A DNA stretch of 6,312 bases from Spirochaetia bacterium (GTDB lineage Bacteria > Spirochaetota > Spirochaetia > Treponematales > Breznakiellaceae): assembly GCA_026002595.1 (NCBI GenBank), contig BOBW01000091.1, positions 1 through 6,312 of the forward strand, given 5' to 3'. Shown here piece after piece: positions 1 to 4,831 of this stretch (positions are counted from its first letter, which is position 1; the number at the start of each line of letters is the position of its first letter). The notes under the pieces are model-generated. The model saw only the letters and a list, made by a program, of their open reading frames with translations, made no database searches and was not told the origin of the DNA. A program made the position numbers and the translations under genes.

Positions 1-127
1 GTATCCGAAGTTATTTATCGACCTGTGCCAAGCATACTGTTTCTGCTGCTGACGCTTTGACCATTCTGTTCGATGGCAAGTTGCCTGGTTTCGTCGGAAA
101 TGTTGCTTTAAAGGGCTGAATGGTTAC
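1..127 (+). mobile_element. Right-hand end of an IS66-family insertion sequence
   Basis: The segment is less AT-rich than the cassette DNA that follows and holds the transposase C-terminus (3-119). The sequence changes to AT-rich cassette DNA just after position 127. Read inward on the minus strand, the end begins GTAACCATTCAGCCC, which resembles IS66-type termini (GTAA start with an internal TTCA-CCC). This suggests an intact terminal repeat at about 105-127, with the transposase stop codon inside it. IS66 elements usually duplicate 8 bp of target, so 128-135 (tatatttt) would be one copy. The rest of the element lies to the left of the window. The terminus call rests on memory of the family and was not aligned. 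Confidence 0.6.
3..119 (+). CDS. IS66-family transposase, C-terminal fragment (38 residues in window)
   Basis: The frame is open from the window edge to TGA at 117-119 and encodes IRSYLSTCAKHTVSAADALT, followed by an ILFDGKLPGF-type segment. This matches the typical IS66 transposase (TnpC) C-terminus, where an 'IRGYISTxRKNG...AL...F.G' helix follows the DDE catalytic core. The catalytic residues themselves lie to the left of the window. The protein would catalyse transposition of its own element. The gene overlaps the tail of the minus-strand cassette gene at 108-341, because that gene reads into the IS end. It is partial only because the window begins here, and nothing seen shows it to be inactive. 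Confidence 0.65.
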   Translation: MRSYLSTCAKHTVSAADALTILFDGKLPGFVGNVALKG

Positions 128-341
128 TATATTTTATTATAACATTAGACACATACCCTTTTAATGTTCCACGCCATCTTGTCCCTATAGGGTATTCAAC
201 TTGTGTTACTTGTATAACTTCAGCTCTTTCTTTTTTCCAAGAAATTGTTAAAATATTTAAACCTTCCATTAATAATATTATTATACTAATGATTATTGGC
301 AAAAATAATCGTATAATTATATTCTTCCACTTTCCTTTCAT
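108..341 (-). pseudogene. Cassette 1: small membrane protein, 3' end cut off by the IS66 element
   Basis: The ATG at 341 is preceded by TAAGGAATT, a reasonable ribosome-binding site, and by a strong promoter (369-397). The 77-residue product has a short basic start, one hydrophobic helix at about residues 8-27, and then a charged segment (KKERAEVIQVTQ...) with a predicted strand-rich tail. This layout resembles the membrane-anchored beginning of DUF3592-like proteins, but the match is weak. Residues up to Tyr71 come from cassette DNA. The last six residues (SNHSAL) and the stop are read from the inserted IS end, so the original C-terminus is lost. The cassette's own far end and next attC must lie beyond the IS, outside the window. 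Confidence 0.6.
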
Positions 342-368
342 AATTCCTTAATTTCCCCTATTATTTAT

Positions 369-397
369 ATTTTATAATATTTTCCACAAAACGTCAA
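369..397 (-). promoter_or_regulatory. Sigma70-type promoter of cassette 1
   Basis: On the minus strand, TTGACG (392-397) is followed after 17 nt by TAAAAT (369-374). The -35 box lies 11 nt from the attC core at 409. The promoter belongs to the cassette, because it is on the gene side of the attC. Confidence 0.6.
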
Positions 398-408
398 GGA
401 CAAATTGC

Positions 409-575
409 GCATAACGTGAAAGGTTTGCGACGTTTTTGTGGCCCGAATAAGGGCTTGCGTAGCAAGACCAGGGCCACAAAAATGTGGGTGGAGTGAGGCG
501 TGGGAGCCTTTAGGCGACCTAGCCGAACGGAACCCGGAGGGGCTTTAGCCCCGAACCGCAAACCGTATGTTATGT
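409..575. other. attC site 1 (type A, 167 bp)
   Basis: The outer cores are GCATAAC (409-415) and GTTATGT (569-575). Next inside come GTGAAA on the left and GTAT on the right as unpaired spacers, then the exactly complementary inner boxes GGTTTGCG and CGCAAACC. The centre folds into several arms. The first is TTTTTGTGGCCC paired with GGGCCACAAAAA around a GAATAA bulge and a CTTGC/GCAAG tip. The second is a GGC...GCC arm. The third is GGGGCT/AGCCCC with a TT loop. Core, spacer, inner box and a long variable middle match the integron attC plan. Only one strand of such sites is recombined by IntI. Which strand this is cannot be settled from symmetry alone. Confidence 0.85.
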
Positions 576-598
576 GATGCGCCCCACCTGCTACGAAG

Positions 599-629
599 CC
601 GCTCGCCAAGGACGGCGAGCGGTGTTTTT
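599..629 (+). terminator. Plus-strand intrinsic terminator-like hairpin at the 3' end of cassette 2
   Basis: CCGCTCGCC (599-607) pairs perfectly with GGCGAGCGG (614-622) around AAGGAC, and TGTTTTT follows. The T-tract makes this a terminator for plus-strand transcription. On the minus strand the same stem begins 6 nt after the stop codon of the gene at 628-1203 but lacks a T-tract there, so it could protect that mRNA's 3' end rather than terminate it. Confidence 0.65.
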
Positions 630-1203
630 ATATTTTATCAGACCAAATCAATTCAAATCTAACAACATATATATCATCTGGAATAATATATTCATATGAA
701 AAACCATATTCCCCTTCTTTTAGTTCTTTATCCTTAACTAATCGTATTCGATATTCAATATATATTTCTCTACTACCGTATGGTATTTTATAATAATCCG
801 GGAAATACCGAAATTTATTATTTCTAGTGTAATAATCATACACTAATCCTTTTTCGTCCATTCCCCAATACATTGGTAAATAATATATTACTTCTGCCTC
901 ATCGACAATATCTTGATCCAAATATGCCATCGCTTCATTTGCCGACAAATCAAACCATGTATGTTTTTTGACTTTAATTAGTTTATTATCAACCAGTATT
1001 CTGTTAATTATCAATCCTGTTCGAGAATGATTAACTATTTTCGGTGTTCCGGCGGGTTTTTTATACGGTAAATGTAATTCTAAACCTTGTGTAACTTCAA
1101 TTTTCCCTAAATCAACATATTCATCGGGAGGCTCCTTGTTTCCGTTAGCATATATAAAAGAGACATTTAGTAAAATATAAAGTAACCATATTGCTTTATT
1201 CAT
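628..1203 (-). CDS. Cassette 2: exported hypothetical protein (191 aa)
   Basis: The start ATG at 1203 is supported by GGAAGGAG about 9 nt upstream and a promoter at 1231-1258. Residues 1-19 form a signal peptide with a hydrophobic core (IWLLYILLNVSFIYA) and a likely cut before Asn20. No cysteine follows, so it is probably not a lipoprotein. The mature part starts NGNKEPPDEY and is rich in Tyr and other aromatics (for example LVYDYY at about 120-125), with alternating hydrophobic and polar stretches typical of beta-strands. No helix-rich domain or catalytic motif is recognised. It is most likely a soluble periplasmic or surface protein of unknown function. The gene is alone in its cassette, with no operon partner. 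Confidence 0.8.
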   Translation of the reverse strand: MNKAIWLLYILLNVSFIYANGNKEPPDEYVDLGKIEVTQGLELHLPYKKPAGTPKIVNHSRTGLIINRILVDNKLIKVKKHTWFDLSANEAMAYLDQDIVDEAEVIYYLPMYWGMDEKGLVYDYYTRNNKFRYFPDYYKIPYGSREIYIEYRIRLVKDKELKEGEYGFSYEYIIPDDIYVVRFELIWSDKI

Positions 1204-1230
1204 TTCTGTAAACTCCTTCCATCAAAAAAT

Positions 1231-1258
1231 ATTATACCATGTTTCATTCTTTATTCAA
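1231..1258 (-). promoter_or_regulatory. Sigma70-type promoter of cassette 2
   Basis: TTGAAT (1253-1258) is followed after 16 nt by a perfect TATAAT (1231-1236). Transcription should start about 20 nt before the ribosome-binding site of the gene that begins at 1203. The -35 box lies only a few bases from the stem of the plus-strand hairpin at 1265-1296. Confidence 0.7.
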
Positions 1259-1264
1259 GCCCTC

Positions 1265-1296
1265 CCCGCCGAACACGGATGTTCGGCGGTCTTTTT
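1265..1296 (+). terminator. Plus-strand intrinsic terminator-like hairpin at the 5' end of cassette 2
   Basis: CCGCCGAAC (1266-1274) pairs perfectly with GTTCGGCGG (1281-1289). An extra A-T pair closes the loop, and TCTTTTT follows. The T-tract again faces the plus strand, against the direction of the cassette gene. It sits between the gene's promoter and the attC. Confidence 0.65.
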
Positions 1297-1319
1297 GATA
1301 TGTTCTGGTGGGGCGTTTC

Positions 1320-1488
1320 ACATAACGTGAAAGCTATACGACGTTTTTGCGGTTGCGATAAAGGAAACCGCAGGTTTCCAGCAACTGCAAAAATGTGCCG
1401 GAGAAAAAACGCACAAAGGGCGAAGCCCGACTGCGTTTTTTCGTAGGCCAAGCCGCTACTGCGGCGCAGCGTATAGCGTATGTTATGT
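1320..1488. other. attC site 2 (type B, 169 bp)
   Basis: The cores are ACATAAC (1320-1326) and GTTATGT (1482-1488). The spacers GTGAAA and GTAT are the same as in the type A sites, but the inner boxes are GCTATACG and CGTATAGC. The first arm pairs TTTTTGCGGTTGC with GCAACTGCAAAAA (one G-T wobble on the folded strand). It has a GATAAA bulge and an inner GGAAACC/GGTTTCC stem. The second arm (1403-1442) is flanked by A and T runs, and a GCCGC/GCGGC hairpin follows. Confidence 0.85.
1403..1442. terminator. Two-way terminator-like hairpin inside attC 2
   Basis: GAAAAAACGCA (1403-1413) pairs with TGCGTTTTTTC (1432-1442), with a smaller GGGC/GCCC stem inside. Because the arm is symmetric, each strand reads a GC-containing stem followed by six T. 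It could end minus-strand transcripts of the gene at 1509-2684. It is an arm of the attC in the first place, and the terminator role is inferred. Confidence 0.4.
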
Positions 1489-1508
1489 GCCGTTTTTTTG
1501 CTACAATT

Positions 1509-2684
1509 TTATGTTATTGCATATTTATAATTTACTATTATTCCATCTTTAACAAAAAATGATTTTATATATTTTGTTGTTTTCGATTGTCCTGCATACA
1601 TACCCTTATATCTATATCCCGCATAATTTCTTATAGAATCTTTATATTCAAGCACTGTCATTGTTTTATCTGATGGAAACTTATATGTTTTTGTAGGTGC
1701 TCCCCATTGGATAATTAAATCGTTGGAAGAATGTCCAACCCATCGCGCCATATCCGCACAAACAACTTTATAAAAAAACTTTGATTGTTTTGATGAATAT
1801 TTAGCGAAAAATGGTATTGAACAAAATGTTATGATCATACCAAAAATAAGCTTACCCGGAGTCCAATTTCCAGTAGCAACTGAACATAAATATAAAAAAC
1901 CTCCAACCACCAAGCCTATACCTATGATAAGAAATATTTTTGATGGAGGGGTTAAATAACCTGTATTCACAGTATTATTTATTGGAGAAGATTGTTCATG
2001 GTTTGTTTGAGAAGGAATTGAATTTATCATCACTTGCCGCGATGATACGATGTTATTCCTGTCTTTTATTAGGGTCGTTATCTTATTCACAATATCAACC
2101 ACGTTTTCACCCTGTTTTAAACCTTCTAAAAGAGTCGAAATAGTTATATCTCTTAAATCATATCTTGAATGCAATACTGTCATTGATGCATAAAATATTA
2201 AATTCATTATCTTTACAAATAATATTTCTGTAAATTTTTTTCCAGGCGAAATATGAAAGGACTTCCCTGCAAAAACGAGATTGTTTTCTGTAGCAAATCT
2301 CCATGTATCCTGATTATTAATATCAAATATTTTTTTGTCATTTTCTGGCAGTTGTTTGGCAATTTCAAATATTGACCACGAGAAACTTATATCGTTATCA
2401 ATTCCCATATTGACTAACAACAGAGCATTATTTGCACTTAAACCAGCAGAAAGTAAATCAATAATCAATGTTATTATGTTTGATAATCCTGTATCAGCTA
2501 TTTTTTCGTCAGAAGAAACCTGCCGTAATGCACTAATTATTTGTCCAATGAACGCTGTAAATTCTTTTTCTGCTATATTTCCACCAGTTTCTTCATTGAA
2601 GAAAGTATTATCTTTCCATACAAATTCTCTTTTATCAGATGCTTCTACCCATGAGTCAATGTCAGTAATATCAAAACCTTTCAT
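1509..2684 (-). CDS. Cassette 3: two-helix membrane protein with an internal repeat and a BamE-like tail (391 aa)
   Basis: The ATG at 2684 has AAAGGAG about 6 nt upstream. The N-terminal 215 residues are mostly helical and contain a weak duplication. Residues 10-53 (DSWVEASDKREFVWKD...) resemble residues 126-168 (DTWRFATENNLVFAGK...); both begin with D-x-W, have a short strand, then FT followed by a hydrophobic helix. A polar Ser/Asn linker (about 215-245) leads to two membrane helices at about 249-270 and 279-295. The C-terminal 95 residues contain SSNDLIIQWGAPTKTY and a later VLEYKDS, the 'L...WG.P....Y / v.eY' pattern of small BamE/SmpA-like domains. Function is unknown. The likely topology is an inner-membrane protein. 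It is alone in its cassette. Confidence 0.8.
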   Translation of the reverse strand: MKGFDITDIDSWVEASDKREFVWKDNTFFNEETGGNIAEKEFTAFIGQIISALRQVSSDEKIADTGLSNIITLIIDLLSAGLSANNALLLVNMGIDNDISFSWSIFEIAKQLPENDKKIFDINNQDTWRFATENNLVFAGKSFHISPGKKFTEILFVKIMNLIFYASMTVLHSRYDLRDITISTLLEGLKQGENVVDIVNKITTLIKDRNNIVSSRQVMINSIPSQTNHEQSSPINNTVNTGYLTPPSKIFLIIGIGLVVGGFLYLCSVATGNWTPGKLIFGMIITFCSIPFFAKYSSKQSKFFYKVVCADMARWVGHSSNDLIIQWGAPTKTYKFPSDKTMTVLEYKDSIRNYAGYRYKGMYAGQSKTTKYIKSFFVKDGIIVNYKYAIT

Positions 2685-2707
2685 ACATTTCTCCTTTTCT
2701 AATAACT

Positions 2708-2736
2708 ATTATCATCATTAATTTTACTTTTGTCAA
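2708..2736 (-). promoter_or_regulatory. Sigma70-type promoter of cassette 3
   Basis: A perfect TTGACA (2731-2736) is followed after 17 nt by GATAAT (2708-2713), one mismatch from consensus. It reads into the gene that starts at 2684. Confidence 0.7.
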
Positions 2737-2768
2737 TAGGTTTTTATAAAAAAAATCAAAAAAATGGC

Positions 2769-2932
2769 ACATAACGTGAAAGCTATACGACGTTTTTGCG
2801 GTTGCTGGAAACCGTAGGTTTCCAGCAACCGCAAAAATGTGCCGGAGAAAAAACGCACAAAGGGCGCAGCCCGACTGCGTTTTTTCGTAGGCCAAGCCGC
2901 TACTGCGGCGCAGCGTATAGCGTATGTTATGC
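2769..2932. other. attC site 3 (type B, 164 bp)
   Basis: The cores are ACATAAC (2769-2775) and GTTATGC (2926-2932), with inner boxes GCTATACG and CGTATAGC. Its first arm is exceptional: 2793-2813 pairs with 2817-2837 without a break around a 3-nt GTA loop. The six-base bulge of the other sites is missing. The second arm (2847-2886) and the GCCGC/GCGGC hairpin match the other type B sites. Confidence 0.85.
2847..2886. terminator. Two-way terminator-like hairpin inside attC 3
   Basis: GAAAAAACGCA (2847-2857) pairs with TGCGTTTTTTC (2876-2886) around a GGGC/GCCC tip. It ends in T runs on both strands and lies downstream of the minus-strand gene at 2968-3561. The terminator role is inferred. Confidence 0.4.
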
Positions 2933-2967
2933 GAAGTTGGGCGTACTCCATTTTATTTTTATATTAT

Positions 2968-3561
2968 TTAGTACGTATTAATAATTTCTATTATTTTATT
3001 AATTTCTTCATTTTCAGTTTGTGTTTCTACAATTTTATCTTTTACATAATTATTAATTCTATCTAAGGCATATTTTGGTATAAAATTATGTGAAACATCT
3101 TTTATCCAGATTAAATTTTCAGGTGTATTATTATTTCCATCATTTGATAAATGATGTACCTGCCAACTACTTGAATCCTCAAAAGAACATTCGCACCATA
3201 CTTCCGCAACAAATCTATAGACGGGATAATATATTTTTTTTGTTTTTATATAAAACCACCCTTCCTTTTCTTCAACCTGTGGTTCAATAGAATTATTTAT
3301 TTTTATTCTTCCGTAATTACTTATTTCTATATTGTAATTTTTAAATTCTTCACTTTCCAGAAAAGGTCTAAAATTAACATATGCATATTTTATATTTTTT
3401 GGATATTTTCTAAATATTTCTCCAGGTAAATTTTGTTTACAGGTTATTTTATACATAAATCTTTTTATTTTATGAAGTATTTCAGCATCACCTTTTGATA
3501 TTATTAGTTTCTTTAGTTCATCTAAAGAGTATATTACATTATGACTTATAAAGTCTTCCAT
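2968..3561 (-). CDS. Cassette 4: HNH-endonuclease-like protein (197 aa)
   Basis: I place the start at the ATG at 3561, which has GGAGG five bases upstream. The in-frame TTG at 3573 overlaps that ribosome-binding site and is unlikely to be used. The N-terminal 75 residues are helical and not recognised. Residues 78-155 follow the plan of phage and homing-type HNH proteins: IEISNYGRIKI (79-89, a NUMOD4-like entry), YRFVAEVW (115-122), then VHHLSNDGNNNTPENLIW (135-152). In the last, His136/His137 and the Asn residues of DGNNNTPENL occupy the expected HNH catalytic and metal positions. Such proteins nick or cut DNA. Here that activity is inferred from the motif alone. A charged helical tail ends the protein. 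It is alone in its cassette; no methylase or immunity partner is seen. Confidence 0.75.
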   Translation of the reverse strand: MEDFISHNVIYSLDELKKLIISKGDAEILHKIKRFMYKITCKQNLPGEIFRKYPKNIKYAYVNFRPFLESEEFKNYNIEISNYGRIKINNSIEPQVEEKEGWFYIKTKKIYYPVYRFVAEVWCECSFEDSSSWQVHHLSNDGNNNTPENLIWIKDVSHNFIPKYALDRINNYVKDKIVETQTENEEINKIIEIINTY

Positions 3562-3578
3562 TTTATCCTCCAATTCCT

Positions 3579-3607
3579 ATCCTATTTTATTTCAAAAAGT
3601 TTGTCAA
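3579..3607 (-). promoter_or_regulatory. Probable promoter of cassette 4
   Basis: A perfect TTGACA (3602-3607) is followed after 17 nt by TAGGAT (3579-3584), a weaker -10 box. The ribosome-binding site of the gene starting at 3561 lies directly downstream. Confidence 0.55.
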
Positions 3608-3628
3608 CCATAAGGTTAGCCCAATTTC

Positions 3629-3802
3629 GCATAACGTGAAAGGTTTGCGACGTTTTGCCAGCCCGAATAAGGGCTTTGCGAAGCAAAGACCAGGGCTGGC
3701 AAAATGTGGGTGGAGTGAGCCGTGGGAAGGAGCGTAGCGACTGACCTAGGCGAACGGAACCCGGAGGGGCTTTAGCCCCGAACCGCAAACCGTATGTTAT
3801 GC
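3629..3802. other. attC site 4 (type A, 174 bp)
   Basis: The cores are GCATAAC (3629-3635) and GTTATGC (3796-3802), with inner boxes GGTTTGCG and CGCAAACC. The first arm is TTTTGCCAGCCC with GGGCTGGCAAAA, a different sequence from attC 1 but equally paired. The tip is CTTTGC/GCAAAG. The second arm has GCC...GGC where attC 1 has GGC...GCC, so that pair of strands has swapped together. The GGGGCT/AGCCCC hairpin is unchanged. Confidence 0.85.
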
Positions 3803-3833
3803 GAAGTGCCCCCGCCTTTAATTCAGCTATTGA

Positions 3834-4574
3834 TTAAAATTTATAACCAACGGCTAATTTTACTTCTGCACCATGACTAAATGTATTTAGCGTTACAGAA
3901 TTTGCCCCATCACTTTTGTATGATTTTTCATACCGCTTGTTGTTCCAAATTTGTGCGTTACTTAGAAGCCCCAAATTATAAACAGCCTCGCCTCTGATAT
4001 ATAATTTCGGTATTATCTCATAATCAACTCCAAAACCAAGTTTGAAACCAAATTGGTTATAGTCAAAAAGTTCAGGCCATTTATCTTCATCTGATTTTCC
4101 AACATCCCACTCAGACTTATAATCTGAATTTGATTTTGTTACCATTTTTTGTGTAGTGCTGTCAAATGTTGCAAAGCGTGCATCAAGACATATGCTATAT
4201 GAAATTCCGAAAAGAGGGAACAGTTTACCTTTGCTTCCTAAATCAAATGGATATTTTCCTATAAGACCAATGGTTAAATTGGTTGATTCCCCTGAATATC
4301 CATAATTTATCGGAAAATCATCATAAAAAAGCACACCTAAATCAAGTTCCGCATATTTTGCGTCAAAAAAGCCAAATACCCCTATTCCATTAGTAGCGTG
4401 GTTTTCTTTCCACTCTTTTGTTACTGAACCGGTTGAGGTTTCCGTTTTAGTTGATACCAAAAAATTATGGTCAACAAACCCAATCCCTGCACTAAAAAAG
4501 TTACTTGGGGTTTGCGCAAATAACGCCCCCGATATAATCGCTAAAAGCATTAAAGCAAACATTGTTTTCTTCAT
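3834..4574 (-). CDS. Cassette 5: outer-membrane beta-barrel protein (246 aa)
   Basis: The ATG at 4574 follows GGAGGA at good spacing. Residues 1-20 are a classic signal peptide (KK, then a hydrophobic core ending in GALFA) with cleavage before Gln21. The mature chain alternates glycine- and aromatic-rich strands (FSAGIGF, YAELDLGVLFY, FGFKLGFGVDYEI, LYIRGEAVYNLG) with polar turns. It ends EVKLAVGYKF, and a final Phe after an amphipathic strand is the usual signal for outer-membrane assembly. At this size it would make an 8- to 10-strand barrel of the opacity/OmpA-like kind, as is common in spirochaetes. Its ligand or pore function cannot be told. It implies a Gram-negative host and would alter the cell surface. 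Confidence 0.8.
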   Translation of the reverse strand: MKKTMFALMLLAIISGALFAQTPSNFFSAGIGFVDHNFLVSTKTETSTGSVTKEWKENHATNGIGVFGFFDAKYAELDLGVLFYDDFPINYGYSGESTNLTIGLIGKYPFDLGSKGKLFPLFGISYSICLDARFATFDSTTQKMVTKSNSDYKSEWDVGKSDEDKWPELFDYNQFGFKLGFGVDYEIIPKLYIRGEAVYNLGLLSNAQIWNNKRYEKSYKSDGANSVTLNTFSHGAEVKLAVGYKF

Positions 4575-4595
4575 TTTTCTTCCTCCATATAATAT

Positions 4596-4625
4596 AATTT
4601 ACCACCAACATTACAATAACGTCAA
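4596..4625 (-). promoter_or_regulatory. Probable promoter of cassette 5
   Basis: TTGACG (4620-4625) is followed after 18 nt by TAAATT (4596-4601), a modest -10 box. The -35 box lies 11 nt from the attC core, the same distance as in cassette 1. Confidence 0.5.
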
Positions 4626-4636
4626 GGGGGCATTTC

Positions 4637-4806
4637 GCATAACGTGAAAGCTATACGACGTTTTTGTGCCCCGAATAAGGAAACCGAAGGTTTCCAGGGG
4701 CACAAAAATGTACCGGAGAAAAACCCCACAAAGGCGCTACTGCGCCGACTGGGGTTTTTCGTAGGTCAAGCCGCTACTGCGGCGCAGCGTATAGCGTATG
4801 TTATGT
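4637..4806. other. attC site 5 (type B, 170 bp)
   Basis: The cores are GCATAAC (4637-4643) and GTTATGT (4800-4806), with inner boxes GCTATACG and CGTATAGC. The first arm is TTTTTGTGCCCC with GGGGCACAAAAA, a GAATAA bulge and a GGAAACC/GGTTTCC tip. The second arm is GAAAAACCCCA with TGGGGTTTTTC, and its tip is GGCGC/GCGCC. Both arms differ in sequence from the other type B sites while keeping their pairing. Confidence 0.85.
4718..4760. terminator. Two-way terminator-like hairpin inside attC 5
   Basis: GAAAAACCCCA (4718-4728) pairs with TGGGGTTTTTC (4750-4760), enclosing GGCGC/GCGCC. Both strands read a GC-rich stem and then five T. It lies downstream of the minus-strand gene at 4832-5695. The terminator role is inferred. 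Confidence 0.4.
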
Positions 4807-4831
4807 GCAGTTTTGGCTGCTTTATATTTTC

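Larger units (their letters stand above)
569..1326 (-). mobile_element. Gene cassette 2, with its inverted end repeats
   Basis: The unit runs from the right core of attC 1 to the left core of attC 2. Its ends are inverted copies over 20 bp: 569-588 and 1307-1326. Positions 1-9 (GTTATGTGA) and 12-20 (CGCCCCACC) are identical, and only positions 10 and 11 differ (TG against AA). The coordinates mark the unit between repeats; the circular cassette would also carry one neighbouring attC. It holds one minus-strand gene, its own promoter, and two hairpins with T-tracts that face the plus strand. Confidence 0.75.
1482..2775 (-). mobile_element. Gene cassette 3, with its inverted end repeats
   Basis: The unit lies between attC 2 and attC 3. 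The ends 1482-1500 and 2757-2775 are inverted copies over 19 bp, GTTATGTGCC-R-TTTTTTTG, with G on the left-hand arm and A on the right-hand arm at position 11. It carries a single minus-strand gene and a near-consensus promoter. Confidence 0.75.
2926..3635 (-). mobile_element. Gene cassette 4, with its inverted end repeats
   Basis: The ends 2926-2942 and 3619-3635 are inverted copies over 17 bp, GTTATGCGAA-R-TTGGGC, again with G on the left-hand arm and A on the right-hand arm at position 11. Both cores here are the C/G variant (GTTATGC and GCATAAC). The core of attC 3 on the side of cassette 3 is the other variant, so cores match by cassette and not by site. Confidence 0.75.
3796..4643 (-). 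mobile_element. Gene cassette 5, with its inverted end repeats
   Basis: The ends 3796-3813 and 4626-4643 are inverted copies over 18 bp, GTTATGCGAA-R-TGCCCCC, with G on the left-hand arm and A on the right-hand arm at position 11. The repeat stops exactly at the -35 box of the cassette promoter (4620-4625). Confidence 0.75.

Noticed and set aside
394..609. Minus-strand open frame across attC 1, and similar frames at 1251-1451, 2671-2951, 3582-3788 and 5745-5999
   Set aside because: They translate the attC repeats themselves (shared strings such as GAKAPPGSVRLG) and have no ribosome-binding site. Arms vary by compensation at DNA level, not by codon.
1940..2143. Plus-strand frames at 1940-2143, 2335-2721, 3090-3290, 4798-5052 and 5590-5814
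   Set aside because: These are shadows of recognisable or signal-bearing minus-strand genes, without promoter or ribosome-binding site.
2796..3066. Plus-strand frames starting in attC 3 and attC 5 (also 4644-5138)
   Set aside because: They begin inside attC and run through the opposite strand of real minus-strand genes.
3562..3573. TTG start at 3573 for the HNH-like gene
   Set aside because: It lies inside the ribosome-binding site (TTGGAGG) that serves the ATG at 3561.
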